Shown here: positions 39,110-47,775 of the stretch, one piece after another
Layout: each line of letters opens with the position of its first letter
Position numbering within the stretch: the first letter of the stretch is position 1
Assembly (NCBI RefSeq): GCF_014203045.1
Contig: NZ_JACHIF010000006.1
Coordinates: 186,001-250,000 of the forward strand
Direction of reading: 5' to 3'
DNA length: 64,000 nucleotides
Source: Prosthecobacter dejongeii
Lineage (GTDB): Bacteria > Verrucomicrobiota > Verrucomicrobiia > Verrucomicrobiales > Verrucomicrobiaceae
Notes under the pieces: model-generated
What the model saw: the letters and a program-made list of their open reading frames with translations, nothing else
Told to the model about the DNA's origin: nothing
The model's database searches: none
Position numbers and translations under genes: made by a program

Positions 39110-40573
39110 TTAAGCCAGCAGGCCGTGCAGGATCTCGCCATGCACGTCCGTGAGTCGGAAGTCACGTCCCTGGAATTTGAAGGTCAGCTTCTCATGGTCC
39201 AGCCCCAGCAAGTGCAGGAGGGTGGCATGGATGTCATGCACGTGAGCTTTCTGCTCCACGCCGTCAAACCCGAGTTCATCCGTCTTTCCGTAGGTTTGTC
39301 CAGGCTTGATACCACCGCCGGCGAACCACATGGTGAAGGCATCAATGTGGTGATTTCGTCCCGTTTTATCGCGGTTTTCTCCCATGGGTGTGCGGCCAAA
39401 TTCACCACCCCAGACCACCAGAGTTTCCTCCAGCAGACCTCGAGATTTTAGGTCATGGATCAGCGCTGCGCAGCCTTGATCCACCTGGTGTACCACTTTG
39501 GGGAAGTCATCTTCCAGCGTCTCGCCCTTGCCACCATGGCTGTCCCAGTTCGTGTGGTAGAGCTGCACAAAGCGTACGCCGCGCTCCACCAGACGACGGG
39601 CTAACAAACAGTTGCGAGCAAACGATGGCTGTGTGGGATCCACCCCGTAGAGATCCAGTGTGGCCTTGGACTCACCCTGGATGTCTATCAACTCAGGCGC
39701 GCTGGATTGCATGCGGTAGGCCATTTCATAGGCATTGATGCGGGTCTGGATCTCATCATCGCCCGTGGCCACCAGCCGCTTCATGTTCATACCCCGCACC
39801 GCATCAATGACGCGGCGCTGACTGCGGGCGTCCACGCTCGCGGGAGTGGTCAGGTTCAAGATAGGCTCCCCCTGGCTGCGCAGGGGCACACCTTGATACG
39901 TGGTGGGCAAAAAGCCGCTGCCCCAGTTCACCGCGCCGCCACGGGGGCCGCGCGGACCGCTTTGCAAGACGACGAAGCCTGGCAGATCGCTGGACTCACT
40001 GCCGATGCCGTAGGTCACCCAGGAACCCATGCTGGGCCGCCCGAACTGGCCACTGCCTGTATTCATGAAAAGCTTGGCCGGGGCATGGTTAAAAAGCGTG
40101 GTCTGGCAGGTGGTCACCACACTGATGTCATCCACGATGCCTGCCGTGTAAGGTAGCATATCACTCACCCAGGTGCCGCTTTGCCCACGCTGTTTGAATT
40201 CCTTGCGCGTACCCAGCAGCTTCACGCCATGGCTGCTGCCCATGAAGGCGAATCGTTTCCCTTCGATGTAACTTTGCGGAATGGGCTGGCCATTGAGCTT
40301 TTGCAACACGGGCTTGTAGTCGAACAATTCGAGTTGCGAGGGCCCGCCTGCCATGAACAGGAAAATGACGTTTTTCGCCTTGGCCGGGTGGGTTCCCCGC
40401 GTGGGCACCCCGGGGCCTGGCTGGGCTGCGGCGGCACTGGCTGCATTCAGCCCGCGCTCCGCCATCAGCGAAGCCAGCGCCACGCTGCCGATCCCCATAC
40501 TGCATTGGCTGAAGAAATGGCGTCGAGTCGCCTGGAGGAGAGCATCGGGTGCAGGGGGCATAGGACTTCCCAT
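39110..40573 (-). CDS. DUF1501 (sulfatase-like) protein with Tat-type leader
   Basis: This 487-residue protein has an N-terminal ATRRHFFSQCSMGIGSVALA leader, which looks like a Tat signal, followed by KNVIFLFMAGGPSQLELFDY, the DUF1501 opening. Later motifs TNWDSHGGKGETLEDDFP, VVWGGEFGRTPMGE and GRNHHIDAFTMWFAGGG are characteristic of the family, which has an alkaline-phosphatase/sulfatase-like fold. DUF1501 genes in planctomycetes and verrucomicrobia usually sit beside a DUF1549/DUF1553 cytochrome gene; none is in this window, so this copy is an orphan. An alternative ATG at 40561 is preceded by GGGAAG and may be the true start. Function unknown. Confidence 0.88.
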   Translation of the reverse strand: MGSPMPPAPDALLQATRRHFFSQCSMGIGSVALASLMAERGLNAASAAAAQPGPGVPTRGTHPAKAKNVIFLFMAGGPSQLELFDYKPVLQKLNGQPIPQSYIEGKRFAFMGSSHGVKLLGTRKEFKQRGQSGTWVSDMLPYTAGIVDDISVVTTCQTTLFNHAPAKLFMNTGSGQFGRPSMGSWVTYGIGSESSDLPGFVVLQSGPRGPRGGAVNWGSGFLPTTYQGVPLRSQGEPILNLTTPASVDARSQRRVIDAVRGMNMKRLVATGDDEIQTRINAYEMAYRMQSSAPELIDIQGESKATLDLYGVDPTQPSFARNCLLARRLVERGVRFVQLYHTNWDSHGGKGETLEDDFPKVVHQVDQGCAALIHDLKSRGLLEETLVVWGGEFGRTPMGENRDKTGRNHHIDAFTMWFAGGGIKPGQTYGKTDELGFDGVEQKAHVHDIHATLLHLLGLDHEKLTFKFQGRDFRLTDVHGEILHGLLA

Positions 40574-40631
40574 TTACGTCAGCAATGGAGGCGTTGTTTC
40601 CCATAGGCTCTCTTTTGTATTTGTTAGACAC

Positions 40632-40660
40632 AAAACAGCCCGTGAAAGTTCACGGGCTGT
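40632..40660 (-). terminator. Terminator of the fasciclin gene (minus strand)
   Basis: ACAGCCCGTGAA (40635-40646) pairs exactly with TTCACGGGCTGT (40649-40660) around two bases. Read on the minus strand the hairpin is followed by TTTTGTGT, giving a rho-independent terminator 43 bases after the fasciclin stop. Confidence 0.85.
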
Positions 40661-40702
40661 GGAGAGATTTTGACCCTGCGAAAAGCAGAAGGCCAATTGG
40701 CT

Positions 40703-41188
40703 TTATTTAGGCAGCAACACGGTGTCGATCACGTGGATCACACCATTGCTTGCAGCGATGTCGGTCTTCACAACAGTGGCCTTGTCAATCGTGACCTTGC
40801 CGTCAGCAACCTTGATGGAGGCTTCCTGGCCATTCACGGTTTTGACGTCTCCAGATTTCACATCAGCCGCCAGGACTTTGCCTGCCACGACGTGGTAAGT
40901 GAGGATGGAAGTCAGTTTTTCTTTGTTCTCAGGCTTCAGCAGATCTTCGACCGTGCCTGCTGGCAGTTTGGCAAAGGCTTCGTCCGTTGGGGCAAAGACT
41001 GTGAATGGACCTTCGCCGCTGAGAGTTTCCACCAGGCCCGCTGCCTTCACCGCAGCGACGAGAGTCTTGAATTGGCCTGCACCTGCGGCCACGCCCACGA
41101 TGGTCTTGTCATCGGCAGCGCGTGCCTGAGAGGTGATGCCAGTGACGGCCATGGCAAGGATGGTGGCGAATAGGGATAGTGTTTTCAT
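40703..41188 (-). CDS. Exported fasciclin (FAS1) domain protein
   Basis: I chose the ATG at 41188 because it opens a signal peptide ([17 protein letters not shown]...SQARA); an upstream in-frame start at 41260 adds 24 residues that do not look like one. The 161-residue product is a single FAS1 domain: [17 protein letters not shown], then [19 protein letters not shown] (H1 region), [13 protein letters not shown] with the conserved YH motif, and [14 protein letters not shown] (H2 region). FAS1 domains act in cell adhesion and in surface or periplasmic binding. It stands alone with its own terminator and a 321-base divergent intergenic region upstream. Confidence 0.93.
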   Translation of the reverse strand: MKTLSLFATILAMAVTGITSQARAADDKTIVGVAAGAGQFKTLVAAVKAAGLVETLSGEGPFTVFAPTDEAFAKLPAGTVEDLLKPENKEKLTSILTYHVVAGKVLAADVKSGDVKTVNGQEASIKVADGKVTIDKATVVKTDIAASNGVIHVIDTVLLPK

Positions 41189-41509
41189 GAGTAAGTTTTT
41201 GGATGGTTTGTAAATCGGAGATGCTACACAGCTCTCTCCGGCATCAAAAACGCAGCTCATCGCCTTTTGGCGCTGATGTTTAATTTTTTATATTCACGGC
41301 CGATTGGCATCCGCAAACTTCGACAGCGCGTTCACGCGAACGAGTGCCAATGCATTTGGAATAACCAAAAGGGTAAAATTTTTTTGTTGTTTTTGCTTGA
41401 TGCTTAGGATGATTTTTTTCGTGGAGATAACGTCGCATCGTGATGGCAAAAGAGATGATCAGAACGGGCTGCACCTTGCGCTAGGGCGGGGGCCGCGCTA
41501 CACGCCTGC
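41189..41509. promoter_or_regulatory. Divergent intergenic region between the fasciclin and beta-helix genes
   Basis: No gene is supported here. The region is AT-rich in parts (TAATTTTTTATATT at 41281-41294 and a T-rich run near 41378-41398) and must serve both divergent promoters. It holds a nested inverted repeat: ATTGGCA (41303-41309) with TGCCAAT (41345-41351), enclosing CGTTC/GAACG (41329-41333, 41338-41342). This could be an operator or an RNA structure; neither is shown. Confidence 0.4.
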
Positions 41510-44134
41510 ATGCGTGTTATTTTCGCTCTTTTTTTGTTTGTTGCCCCCGCTCTCGCTGAGACGGTGATCCAGGTGAATCCCCGTGGTGCCATCGCCTCAC
41601 CTCAGGCTGCGATTGAGCAGGTGCGTGCGTTGCGTCAGGGCGGCGAAAAAGGGGCGGTGGCCGTGGAGTTTGCGGCTGGAGATTACTTCATTGAGCAAGC
41701 TCTGAAACTCAGTGCTGCGGATAGCGGGACGAGCACGGGACCTACGGTTTATCGGGCGGCGAAAGATGCCCGGGTGACTTTCACGGGTGGGAAAAAGGTG
41801 ACGGGGTGGAAGCAGGTGGAAGACGGGCTATGGCAGGCGGAGGTGAAGGGGAAATTTGAGCAGTTCTGGATCAATGGCCGCCGTGCGGTGAGGGCACGCA
41901 CGCCGAATGCGTTGGGAAATAGGCCGGGGGCGGTGGGTGGGTATTTTAATGCGAAATCGCAAGCGGCGGCCGACATGTTTCAGGGGCTGAGCAAGCCGAG
42001 TTTTGAAGCCTTTGTCGCACGCCCAGCGGACTACGAAGTGCTGAAAGGCATCCCCAAGGATGAGCGCAGTGAGGTGCTGCTGACGGTCATGCAGACCTGG
42101 ACGGTGGGCCAGTGCCGGATCAAGGAACTCAATGACGAACCGCGGGCCGTTCGCATCGTGGGAGCCGCACGTTATCCCTTTGTCGAGTTTGAGCCAGACC
42201 AGCGCTGGTATGTGGAAAACTTCCGCGCGGCGCTGGATGCTCCTGGCGAGTGGTTCCTCTCCCAGGCTGGCCAGTTGCTATACAAACCGCTGCCCGGTGA
42301 GGACATGAATACCGTGGAAGCCATCGTGCCCGTGACGGAGAAACTGTTGCTGCTGGAGAGTGTGCAGCATGTCCGTTTTGAAAGACTTACCTTCGCGCAC
42401 ACGCAGCATCTCTATGGTCCAGCGGGGTATCACGATGGGCAGGCGGCAGCAGGGGTGGGCGCGGTGGTGGAGCTAGATCGCAGCCAGCACATCGGTTTCC
42501 AAAACTGTGAAATGAAACACACAGGTGGTTATGCCATCTGGTTTCGCACCGCTTGTGCCCACAGTGAATTGAGCCACTGCTACCTGCATGACCTCGGCGG
42601 CGGTGGTGTGCGGCTGGGAGATATCAAGATGCCGAATGAAGACACGCTCACACATCACATCGTGGTGGATGACTGCATCATCCACAGCGGCGGGCGTCTC
42701 TTTCCCAGCGCGTGTGGGGTCTTCCTGGCTCATGCGGCGGACTGTGAGGTCACGCACTGTGACATCGGAGATCTTTATTACACGGGCATCAGCGCGGGCT
42801 GGCTGTGGGGTTACAAACACAGCCCGTCGAAGCGGAATCGGCTGGACTTTAATCACATCCACCATCTGGGCTGGGGGGTGCTGAGTGACATGGGCGGCTT
42901 TTATGGCCTGGGCCGCAGCGAGGGCACCACGGTGAGCCATAACCATGTGCACGATGTGGGCAGCTACCGCTACGGCGGCTGGGGCCTCTACACGGATGAA
43001 GGCAGCACTGGGGTGACGCTGACGCACAATGTGGTGCATGACACCAGCGAGTCCACCTTTCACCAGCACTACGGCAAATGGAACCAGGTGAGTCACAATG
43101 TTTTTGCTTACGGTCGCAAGGCGCAGATCCAGCGTTCGCGAGCGGAAAAACACGCCTCCTTTGCCTATGAGAACAACGTGGTGATCTATGACATCCCCAA
43201 GTTGCTGGATGGCACCTGGTACAATTGGGAAACGGGCACCTATGAGATGCGCAATAATCTGTATTGGAACAGTGTTGGGCTGCCCGTGCTGTTTCATGAC
43301 ACGGACCTTGCTGGTTGGCAAAAAAGGACCGGCCATGATGAAGGCAGCCTCGTGGCAGATCCTTTGTTTGTGGATGCGGCGAAGCGTGACTTTCGCCTGA
43401 AAAAGGAAAGTCCGGCGCTGAAGATGGGCTTCATCCCTGGGGATGTCAGTCAGGCGGGTGTGCGTGGGGAGGGGGAGTGGAAAAAACAGGCCACATCCCT
43501 GAGCTTTCCCGATTTCTGGGAGGTGTCGAAACCCTGGCCCATGCCGCCTTATGAGGTGAGGGAGGACTTTGAAAGCATGGGGCTCAGCTTCCCAGTGCTG
43601 CCGCGTCAGGAAATCCGCTGGCAGAACAAAGGCGACAGCATCTACGTGGTGGAAGGTGAGGCCGTGAGCGGTAAGCGCAGCCTGAAGATCACCGATGCCC
43701 CCGGCCTGGACCCTAGCTGGGATCCGCACTTGGTGCTGAAGCCCGGGTTTAAGGCGGGTAAGGTCACCGTCGCCTTTCAGGTGCGGATGGAAAAGGGCGC
43801 GAAGTTTTTTGTGGACTGGCGTGATTCTGGTCAGAAGTACCTCACAGGGCCAAGCCTGGCCTTTGAAGGAGAAAGCATCCTCGAGCGCCGTAGCAAAAAG
43901 AAAGTCGCCTTTCCGTCTGGAACCTGGGCGCGGGTGGAAATGACGGCGACGCTGGGGGAAAAAGCTCCCGGCAAGTGGTCGATCAAAATCACCCCAGCCG
44001 GTCAGCCGACCCAGGAGTTCGAGGATCTGCCCTGTGATGCCGACTGGAATGAACTCGCCTGGTTGGGCTTTGTCAGCACGGCCACGGAGAAGGTGGCCTT
44101 TTGGCTGGATGATCTGCAGGTGGTGGCGGAGTAA
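41510..44134 (+). CDS. Exported right-handed beta-helix protein, GH141-like, with C-terminal beta-sandwich-like domain
   Basis: The 874-residue protein has a signal peptide (MRVIFALFLFVAPALA) and then the opening seen in GH141-type beta-helix proteins: SPQAAIEQVRALR, YFIEQALKLSAADSGT and VYRAAKDARVTFTGGKKVTGW. The middle (about residues 280-560) is His/Asn-rich parallel beta-helix coils such as LSHCYLHDLGGGGV, DFNHIHHLGWGV and VSHNHVHDVGSY. The last 200 residues (from about VREDFESMG) look like a separate beta-sandwich ending in AFWLDDLQVVAE, similar in outline to carbohydrate-binding or LamG-like domains. GH141 includes fucosidases and xylanases acting on plant polysaccharide; the substrate here is not known. 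It is a single gene before the acyltransferase fusion, with 80 bases between them. Confidence 0.78.
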   Translation: MRVIFALFLFVAPALAETVIQVNPRGAIASPQAAIEQVRALRQGGEKGAVAVEFAAGDYFIEQALKLSAADSGTSTGPTVYRAAKDARVTFTGGKKVTGWKQVEDGLWQAEVKGKFEQFWINGRRAVRARTPNALGNRPGAVGGYFNAKSQAAADMFQGLSKPSFEAFVARPADYEVLKGIPKDERSEVLLTVMQTWTVGQCRIKELNDEPRAVRIVGAARYPFVEFEPDQRWYVENFRAALDAPGEWFLSQAGQLLYKPLPGEDMNTVEAIVPVTEKLLLLESVQHVRFERLTFAHTQHLYGPAGYHDGQAAAGVGAVVELDRSQHIGFQNCEMKHTGGYAIWFRTACAHSELSHCYLHDLGGGGVRLGDIKMPNEDTLTHHIVVDDCIIHSGGRLFPSACGVFLAHAADCEVTHCDIGDLYYTGISAGWLWGYKHSPSKRNRLDFNHIHHLGWGVLSDMGGFYGLGRSEGTTVSHNHVHDVGSYRYGGWGLYTDEGSTGVTLTHNVVHDTSESTFHQHYGKWNQVSHNVFAYGRKAQIQRSRAEKHASFAYENNVVIYDIPKLLDGTWYNWETGTYEMRNNLYWNSVGLPVLFHDTDLAGWQKRTGHDEGSLVADPLFVDAAKRDFRLKKESPALKMGFIPGDVSQAGVRGEGEWKKQATSLSFPDFWEVSKPWPMPPYEVREDFESMGLSFPVLPRQEIRWQNKGDSIYVVEGEAVSGKRSLKITDAPGLDPSWDPHLVLKPGFKAGKVTVAFQVRMEKGAKFFVDWRDSGQKYLTGPSLAFEGESILERRSKKKVAFPSGTWARVEMTATLGEKAPGKWSIKITPAGQPTQEFEDLPCDADWNELAWLGFVSTATEKVAFWLDDLQVVAE

Positions 44135-44214
44135 AGGGGGCTTCTTTCCGTCTTCGTTGATCTTTTCCTCGCGACTTTTGCGCATGGGATGGCAATCTCC
44201 GCAGACTTCTACCC

Positions 44215-46707
44215 ATGCCTGACCCGATTGCCCCAGATCCTGACTCTCTCGATAAAATGAAAAGCCTGCCCAAGCGGGCGTGGGTCTCTATTGCGTTGGT
44301 GTTGGGAGTTTCTTTGTTGAATGCCTTCAATGACAACCTGTTGAAGATGATGCTGGTGGGGCTGGTGCCGAAGGTAACCACCGGACCTTTGGCCGATAAC
44401 ATCGGCATATGGCTGGGGGCGATGCTCCTGCTGCCCTTCATTTTGTTCGCTCCCCTGGCAGGGTATTTTGCGGACCGTTATTCCAAGCGGTCACTCATTT
44501 TAGTGATGCTGGTGGCGCAGTCCGTTATCCTTTTGCTCGCGGGCCTGTGTTTCCACTTAGCCCTGGGGGATCTGAGCATACTTCTGGCTTTAGGTGCCTT
44601 TTTCCTCCTGGCAACCCAAGCCACTTTTTACAGTCCGGGGAAGATGGGCATTCTGAAGGAAATCGTTGGATCCCGCAGGTTGGGCATGGTGGCTGGCTGG
44701 CTCCAGATGGTGGCCATGATCGGCATCCTGGCCGGTTTAGGCCTCGGCGGTGCCTGGTTTGATGCTCTTTACGATGGGCACAAGAATGCCTGGTGGGCTG
44801 CGGCGGAGCCGATCTGGTGGCTGTTTGGCGTGGCGATGGTGGCCATGGTGGTGGGTTTTTACATCCAGCGCACGCCGGCGCATCCTCACGTGAAGTATCA
44901 TCACGGTCTGTGGTGGGAGCATTTTAAGCACCTGAAAGAAAGCCTTTCGTCTCTGCCCATGCGCCGGGCTTTCTTTGGTAATTCCACGTATTGGTTTGTG
45001 GCTAGTATGGTCGCCGCCATGTTTGTGGACATCGGCGTGGCCCTGCATCCGGATCTGAATGTGGGCGGGGCAGCGACGGAGTCCTCAAAGATGACCCTCA
45101 TGGTGGGGATCGGTACGGTGGTGGGCAGCCTTTTCATCTCCTGGGTGAATCGCCGTGGCGTGCAGCTTGGCATCATTCCGCTGGGGGCTTTGGGGCTCGC
45201 GGGAAGCTTGTTTTGGGCTGGGCTGACTCCGGTGAATTCCGAGGCGTTTTTATGGGTCTTGGGCCTTATCGGCTTCATGGGCGGCTGCTACATGGTGCCC
45301 ATCCAGACCTTCATTCAGGATACGGCAGATTCGGAAAAACGCGGGCGTGTGCTGGCCTCCATGAATCTGCTAGACAGTGTGGCTGGGGTGCTGGCCGTGG
45401 CTGTGCTAGTGGGACTGAAGGCTCTGGGACTTAGTTTCCAAGGGCAGTTTTGGCTGCTGGGTGTGCTCATGCTGGTGGCTACGGTGTACATCGTGCAGCT
45501 CCTACCGCATTACCTGCTGCGTTTTGTGGCCCTGGCGATCGTGAAGACGATCTACAAGGTGAAGTCTGTGCACCATGAGCGTATCCCGAAAGATGGTGGC
45601 ACCATGCTGCTGCCGAACCACGTGAGTTACGTGGATGCCTTCATCATGGGGGCCTCCTGCACGCGGCAGGTACGCTTTGTGATGTGGGATGCGCTTTATA
45701 ACATCCCGGCCATGACCTGGTTTGTGAAGATCTGCGGTACGGTGCCTATCTCGCCGACTCGGGCGAAGGATGCGGTGCGGACCGTTGGTGCCGCCCTGAA
45801 GGAGGGGCGAATTGTCTGCCTTTTCCCAGAGGGTCAGATCACCCGCCACGGCATCGTCAATGACCTGCGCAAAGGCTACGAACTCATGGCCCGCCAGGGC
45901 GATGCACAGGTGGTGCCTGCCTATATGGATGGCCTCTATGGCAGCATCTTTTCCTTTGAAGGGGGGCTGTTTTTCAAAAAATGGCCGAAGAACCTGCGCT
46001 ACCCGGTGACGGTCTATTTCGGACACCCGATCCCGGCCAAAGAAGCCACGGCAGAGGCGGTGCGTGCCCAGATTTTGGCCCTCAGCGCCGAGGCCATCCT
46101 GAGCCGTCGCGACTTCCAAAATACGGATCATGCCGACAAGCAGCAGATCATCGGAAATGCCCTCCGTCTCATGGAATGTGAATGGGTACGCCAGGGGGAA
46201 ACCCTGCTGTGTCTGGCCCCCGTGGGCAGTGTCATTCACCAGACGCTCCTCGCTTTTGCAGACATGAAAGGCCGCGTGCGCGTAGTGACTGAGGCCGCCA
46301 GCATCAGCGGCTGTGCCGAAAATAGCGTGGTGGCCGTGGGCGATGCTACCCTGGTGCAAAAGTTGGAAGGCGTGGTGGAATGGTCGCGACTGGGCAAATA
46401 CGCCATGCTTTGGGCGGATGCCCAAGTGCCCGTCTCTGAGGACGTGACGATCTACCGTGGACTGCTGCACCAGGAAACGGGGGCCCTCATCGCCACCTGT
46501 GTGCCTGACCCAGAAATGCCCGAGGGCGAACGCGGTCTGCAACTGGGCATCATGCCCAATACCTATGGCCGCCTGCTGCCAGGGTATGCAGTAAAGACCA
46601 GCGTAGAAGGGCTGGAGATCTCCATGCTGACGCCCAAGAATCCTGGCCCGGTGGTCCTCCCTGGCATCAAGATGGATGAGCGGGGCTTCTTGCTGCCAGT
46701 GCTCTAA
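44215..46707 (+). CDS. MFS / PlsC acyltransferase fusion (Aas-like) with a degenerate C-terminal AMP-ligase-like tail
   Basis: The 830-residue protein has three parts. Residues about 20-435 are an MFS transporter of the lysophospholipid-flippase type (LNAFNDNLLKMMLVGL, PLAGYFADRYSKRS). Residues about 455-630 are a PlsC acyltransferase domain with NHVSYVD (HX4D, about 467-474) and FPEGQIT (about 538-544). Full Aas-type fusions continue with an acyl-ACP synthetase of about 500 residues; here only about 170 remain. Parts recall that domain (TLLCLAPVGSVIHQTLLAF; GRLLPGYAVKTSVEGLEISM), but the ATP-binding TSGTTGxPK loop and adenylation motifs are absent. Likely role: lysophospholipid uptake and re-acylation in the inner membrane. 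A perfect hairpin follows the stop codon. Confidence 0.85.
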   Translation: MPDPIAPDPDSLDKMKSLPKRAWVSIALVLGVSLLNAFNDNLLKMMLVGLVPKVTTGPLADNIGIWLGAMLLLPFILFAPLAGYFADRYSKRSLILVMLVAQSVILLLAGLCFHLALGDLSILLALGAFFLLATQATFYSPGKMGILKEIVGSRRLGMVAGWLQMVAMIGILAGLGLGGAWFDALYDGHKNAWWAAAEPIWWLFGVAMVAMVVGFYIQRTPAHPHVKYHHGLWWEHFKHLKESLSSLPMRRAFFGNSTYWFVASMVAAMFVDIGVALHPDLNVGGAATESSKMTLMVGIGTVVGSLFISWVNRRGVQLGIIPLGALGLAGSLFWAGLTPVNSEAFLWVLGLIGFMGGCYMVPIQTFIQDTADSEKRGRVLASMNLLDSVAGVLAVAVLVGLKALGLSFQGQFWLLGVLMLVATVYIVQLLPHYLLRFVALAIVKTIYKVKSVHHERIPKDGGTMLLPNHVSYVDAFIMGASCTRQVRFVMWDALYNIPAMTWFVKICGTVPISPTRAKDAVRTVGAALKEGRIVCLFPEGQITRHGIVNDLRKGYELMARQGDAQVVPAYMDGLYGSIFSFEGGLFFKKWPKNLRYPVTVYFGHPIPAKEATAEAVRAQILALSAEAILSRRDFQNTDHADKQQIIGNALRLMECEWVRQGETLLCLAPVGSVIHQTLLAFADMKGRVRVVTEAASISGCAENSVVAVGDATLVQKLEGVVEWSRLGKYAMLWADAQVPVSEDVTIYRGLLHQETGALIATCVPDPEMPEGERGLQLGIMPNTYGRLLPGYAVKTSVEGLEISMLTPKNPGPVVLPGIKMDERGFLLPVL

Positions 46708-46714
46708 AACGGTG

Positions 46715-46750
46715 AGTGGCAGGTGTAATGATTCTCACCTGCCACTTTCT
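46715..46750. terminator. Bidirectional hairpin between convergent genes
   Basis: AGTGGCAGGTG (46715-46725) pairs exactly with CACCTGCCACT (46736-46746) around ten bases. On the plus strand TTCTT follows; on the minus strand CACCGTTTTAG follows. It lies between the acyltransferase fusion (+) and the small gene pair (-) and probably terminates both. Confidence 0.7.
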
Positions 46751-46756
46751 TGGATT

Positions 46757-47224
46757 TTAAGCTACGCGGCTGATGAAGTTGGTATGCGTGTCACTGAAGG
46801 CAGGCTCCTCGCCAGCATCGCCTAGAGGCTGGGTTTCACCCCCATCCTCAGGAGTGGGATTCAGCAGGGAATCGAGTAAAAGCTGGCTATCCTCCAGGAA
46901 GGTCTCGGCCGTGCGTTTCAGGAAGTCACCCTCCTCCGCCCGCGTGTGCAGAATGACCAGTGTGCAGTCGCCGCGAAAGCAGACCAGTGCATGACAGACA
47001 TCGTAGCCAAACCAAAAGGTCTCCGTATTGCGATCTCCGCCACTGGAAAAGTGGTCTCGCCCATCATGCACGGTCTGCAGCAGACGCTCGGCACGGAATT
47101 CCTCATAGGGCAGGAGATTTAGCAGAATCTGTCGCCGCCAGCCCAGCAGCAGGCCATTGACCGCACCTGCATGTTTGAGGCGCTCCAGAGCGGAACGCAG
47201 GGAAGGGGTAATGTTTGCAGCCAT
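46757..47224 (-). CDS. Unknown 155-residue protein, possibly roadblock/LC7-like
   Basis: I do not recognise this protein. It begins MAANITPSLRSALERLKHAG; the pattern AVNGLLLGWRRQILLNLLP, a central helix (ERLLQTVHDGRDHF) and CTLVILHTRAEEGD is compatible with the small alpha/beta roadblock/LC7 fold found in MglB-type proteins, but this is a weak visual guess. The C-terminal 40 residues are acidic and probably disordered. It starts 3 bases after the stop of the 104-residue gene upstream on the same strand, so the two are almost certainly co-transcribed and may form a complex. Confidence 0.65.
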   Translation of the reverse strand: MAANITPSLRSALERLKHAGAVNGLLLGWRRQILLNLLPYEEFRAERLLQTVHDGRDHFSSGGDRNTETFWFGYDVCHALVCFRGDCTLVILHTRAEEGDFLKRTAETFLEDSQLLLDSLLNPTPEDGGETQPLGDAGEEPAFSDTHTNFISRVA

Positions 47225-47227
47225 GGT

Positions 47228-47542
47228 TTAAGCCTCCTGGGTGGTAAGACGGGTGAGAGAATCGAAAAGCAGAGTTTTTTTGCCGATGAGGGAACCTGCC
47301 CCTGGATCATTGGGACTCGTGCCTTCGCCAAAGTAGGCGTAGCTCACGGTCAGGTCCTCTTCCTGGAGGGTGCCTGTCCAGGCATGGCCCAGGTTCAGGG
47401 CTTCACCAATCTTGGAAGCGAAATGCCGGAGACCTTGAAAGTCGGCAGCAAAGGCGTCCACCAGTTCCTGGTCGGCGGAGCTTTCGACAAGACCGTCTTT
47501 AAGGGTGAAGAGAGTCAGGGGCGGGGGGTGGGCTGCGCTCAT
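47228..47542 (-). CDS. Unknown 104-residue protein paired with the following gene
   Basis: I chose the ATG at 47542 (MSAAHPPPLTLFTLKDGLVE); a TTG at 47560 is also in frame. The sequence has a likely helix (LVDAFAADFQGLRHFASKIG) and beta segments (TGTLQEEDLTVSYAYFG), with no signal peptide or membrane segment. No family is recognised. It ends 3 bases before the 155-residue gene, implying a two-gene operon. AGAAGAGGT precedes the ATG but touches it, so it is a poor ribosome site. Confidence 0.62.
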   Translation of the reverse strand: MSAAHPPPLTLFTLKDGLVESSADQELVDAFAADFQGLRHFASKIGEALNLGHAWTGTLQEEDLTVSYAYFGEGTSPNDPGAGSLIGKKTLLFDSLTRLTTQEA

Positions 47543-47775
47543 ACCTCTTCTTCGTGTCAAAAAGCTGTTTCGATGGCAAGCCTAGACCGCTGAGAGCAAA
47601 ATATTTTTCCGCCAGCGCTGTTGCACGTTGCATGGTTGCCTCGTGCTGGAGGGATGGGGGTGTCCGTATTTTTGGTTAGTCGGGATCAGGGGAAGATAAA
47701 AACAGAGAGGTGCAGCGGATGCCTACCTTGATGAGACAGGTTCTTCCTTGAGCCTGGGGCAGTCTCCGCTATATC

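Noticed and set aside
42473..44185. 570-codon frame opposite the beta-helix gene
   Set aside because: The plus strand encodes a signal peptide and beta-helix coils. The antisense product is compositionally odd and lacks motifs.
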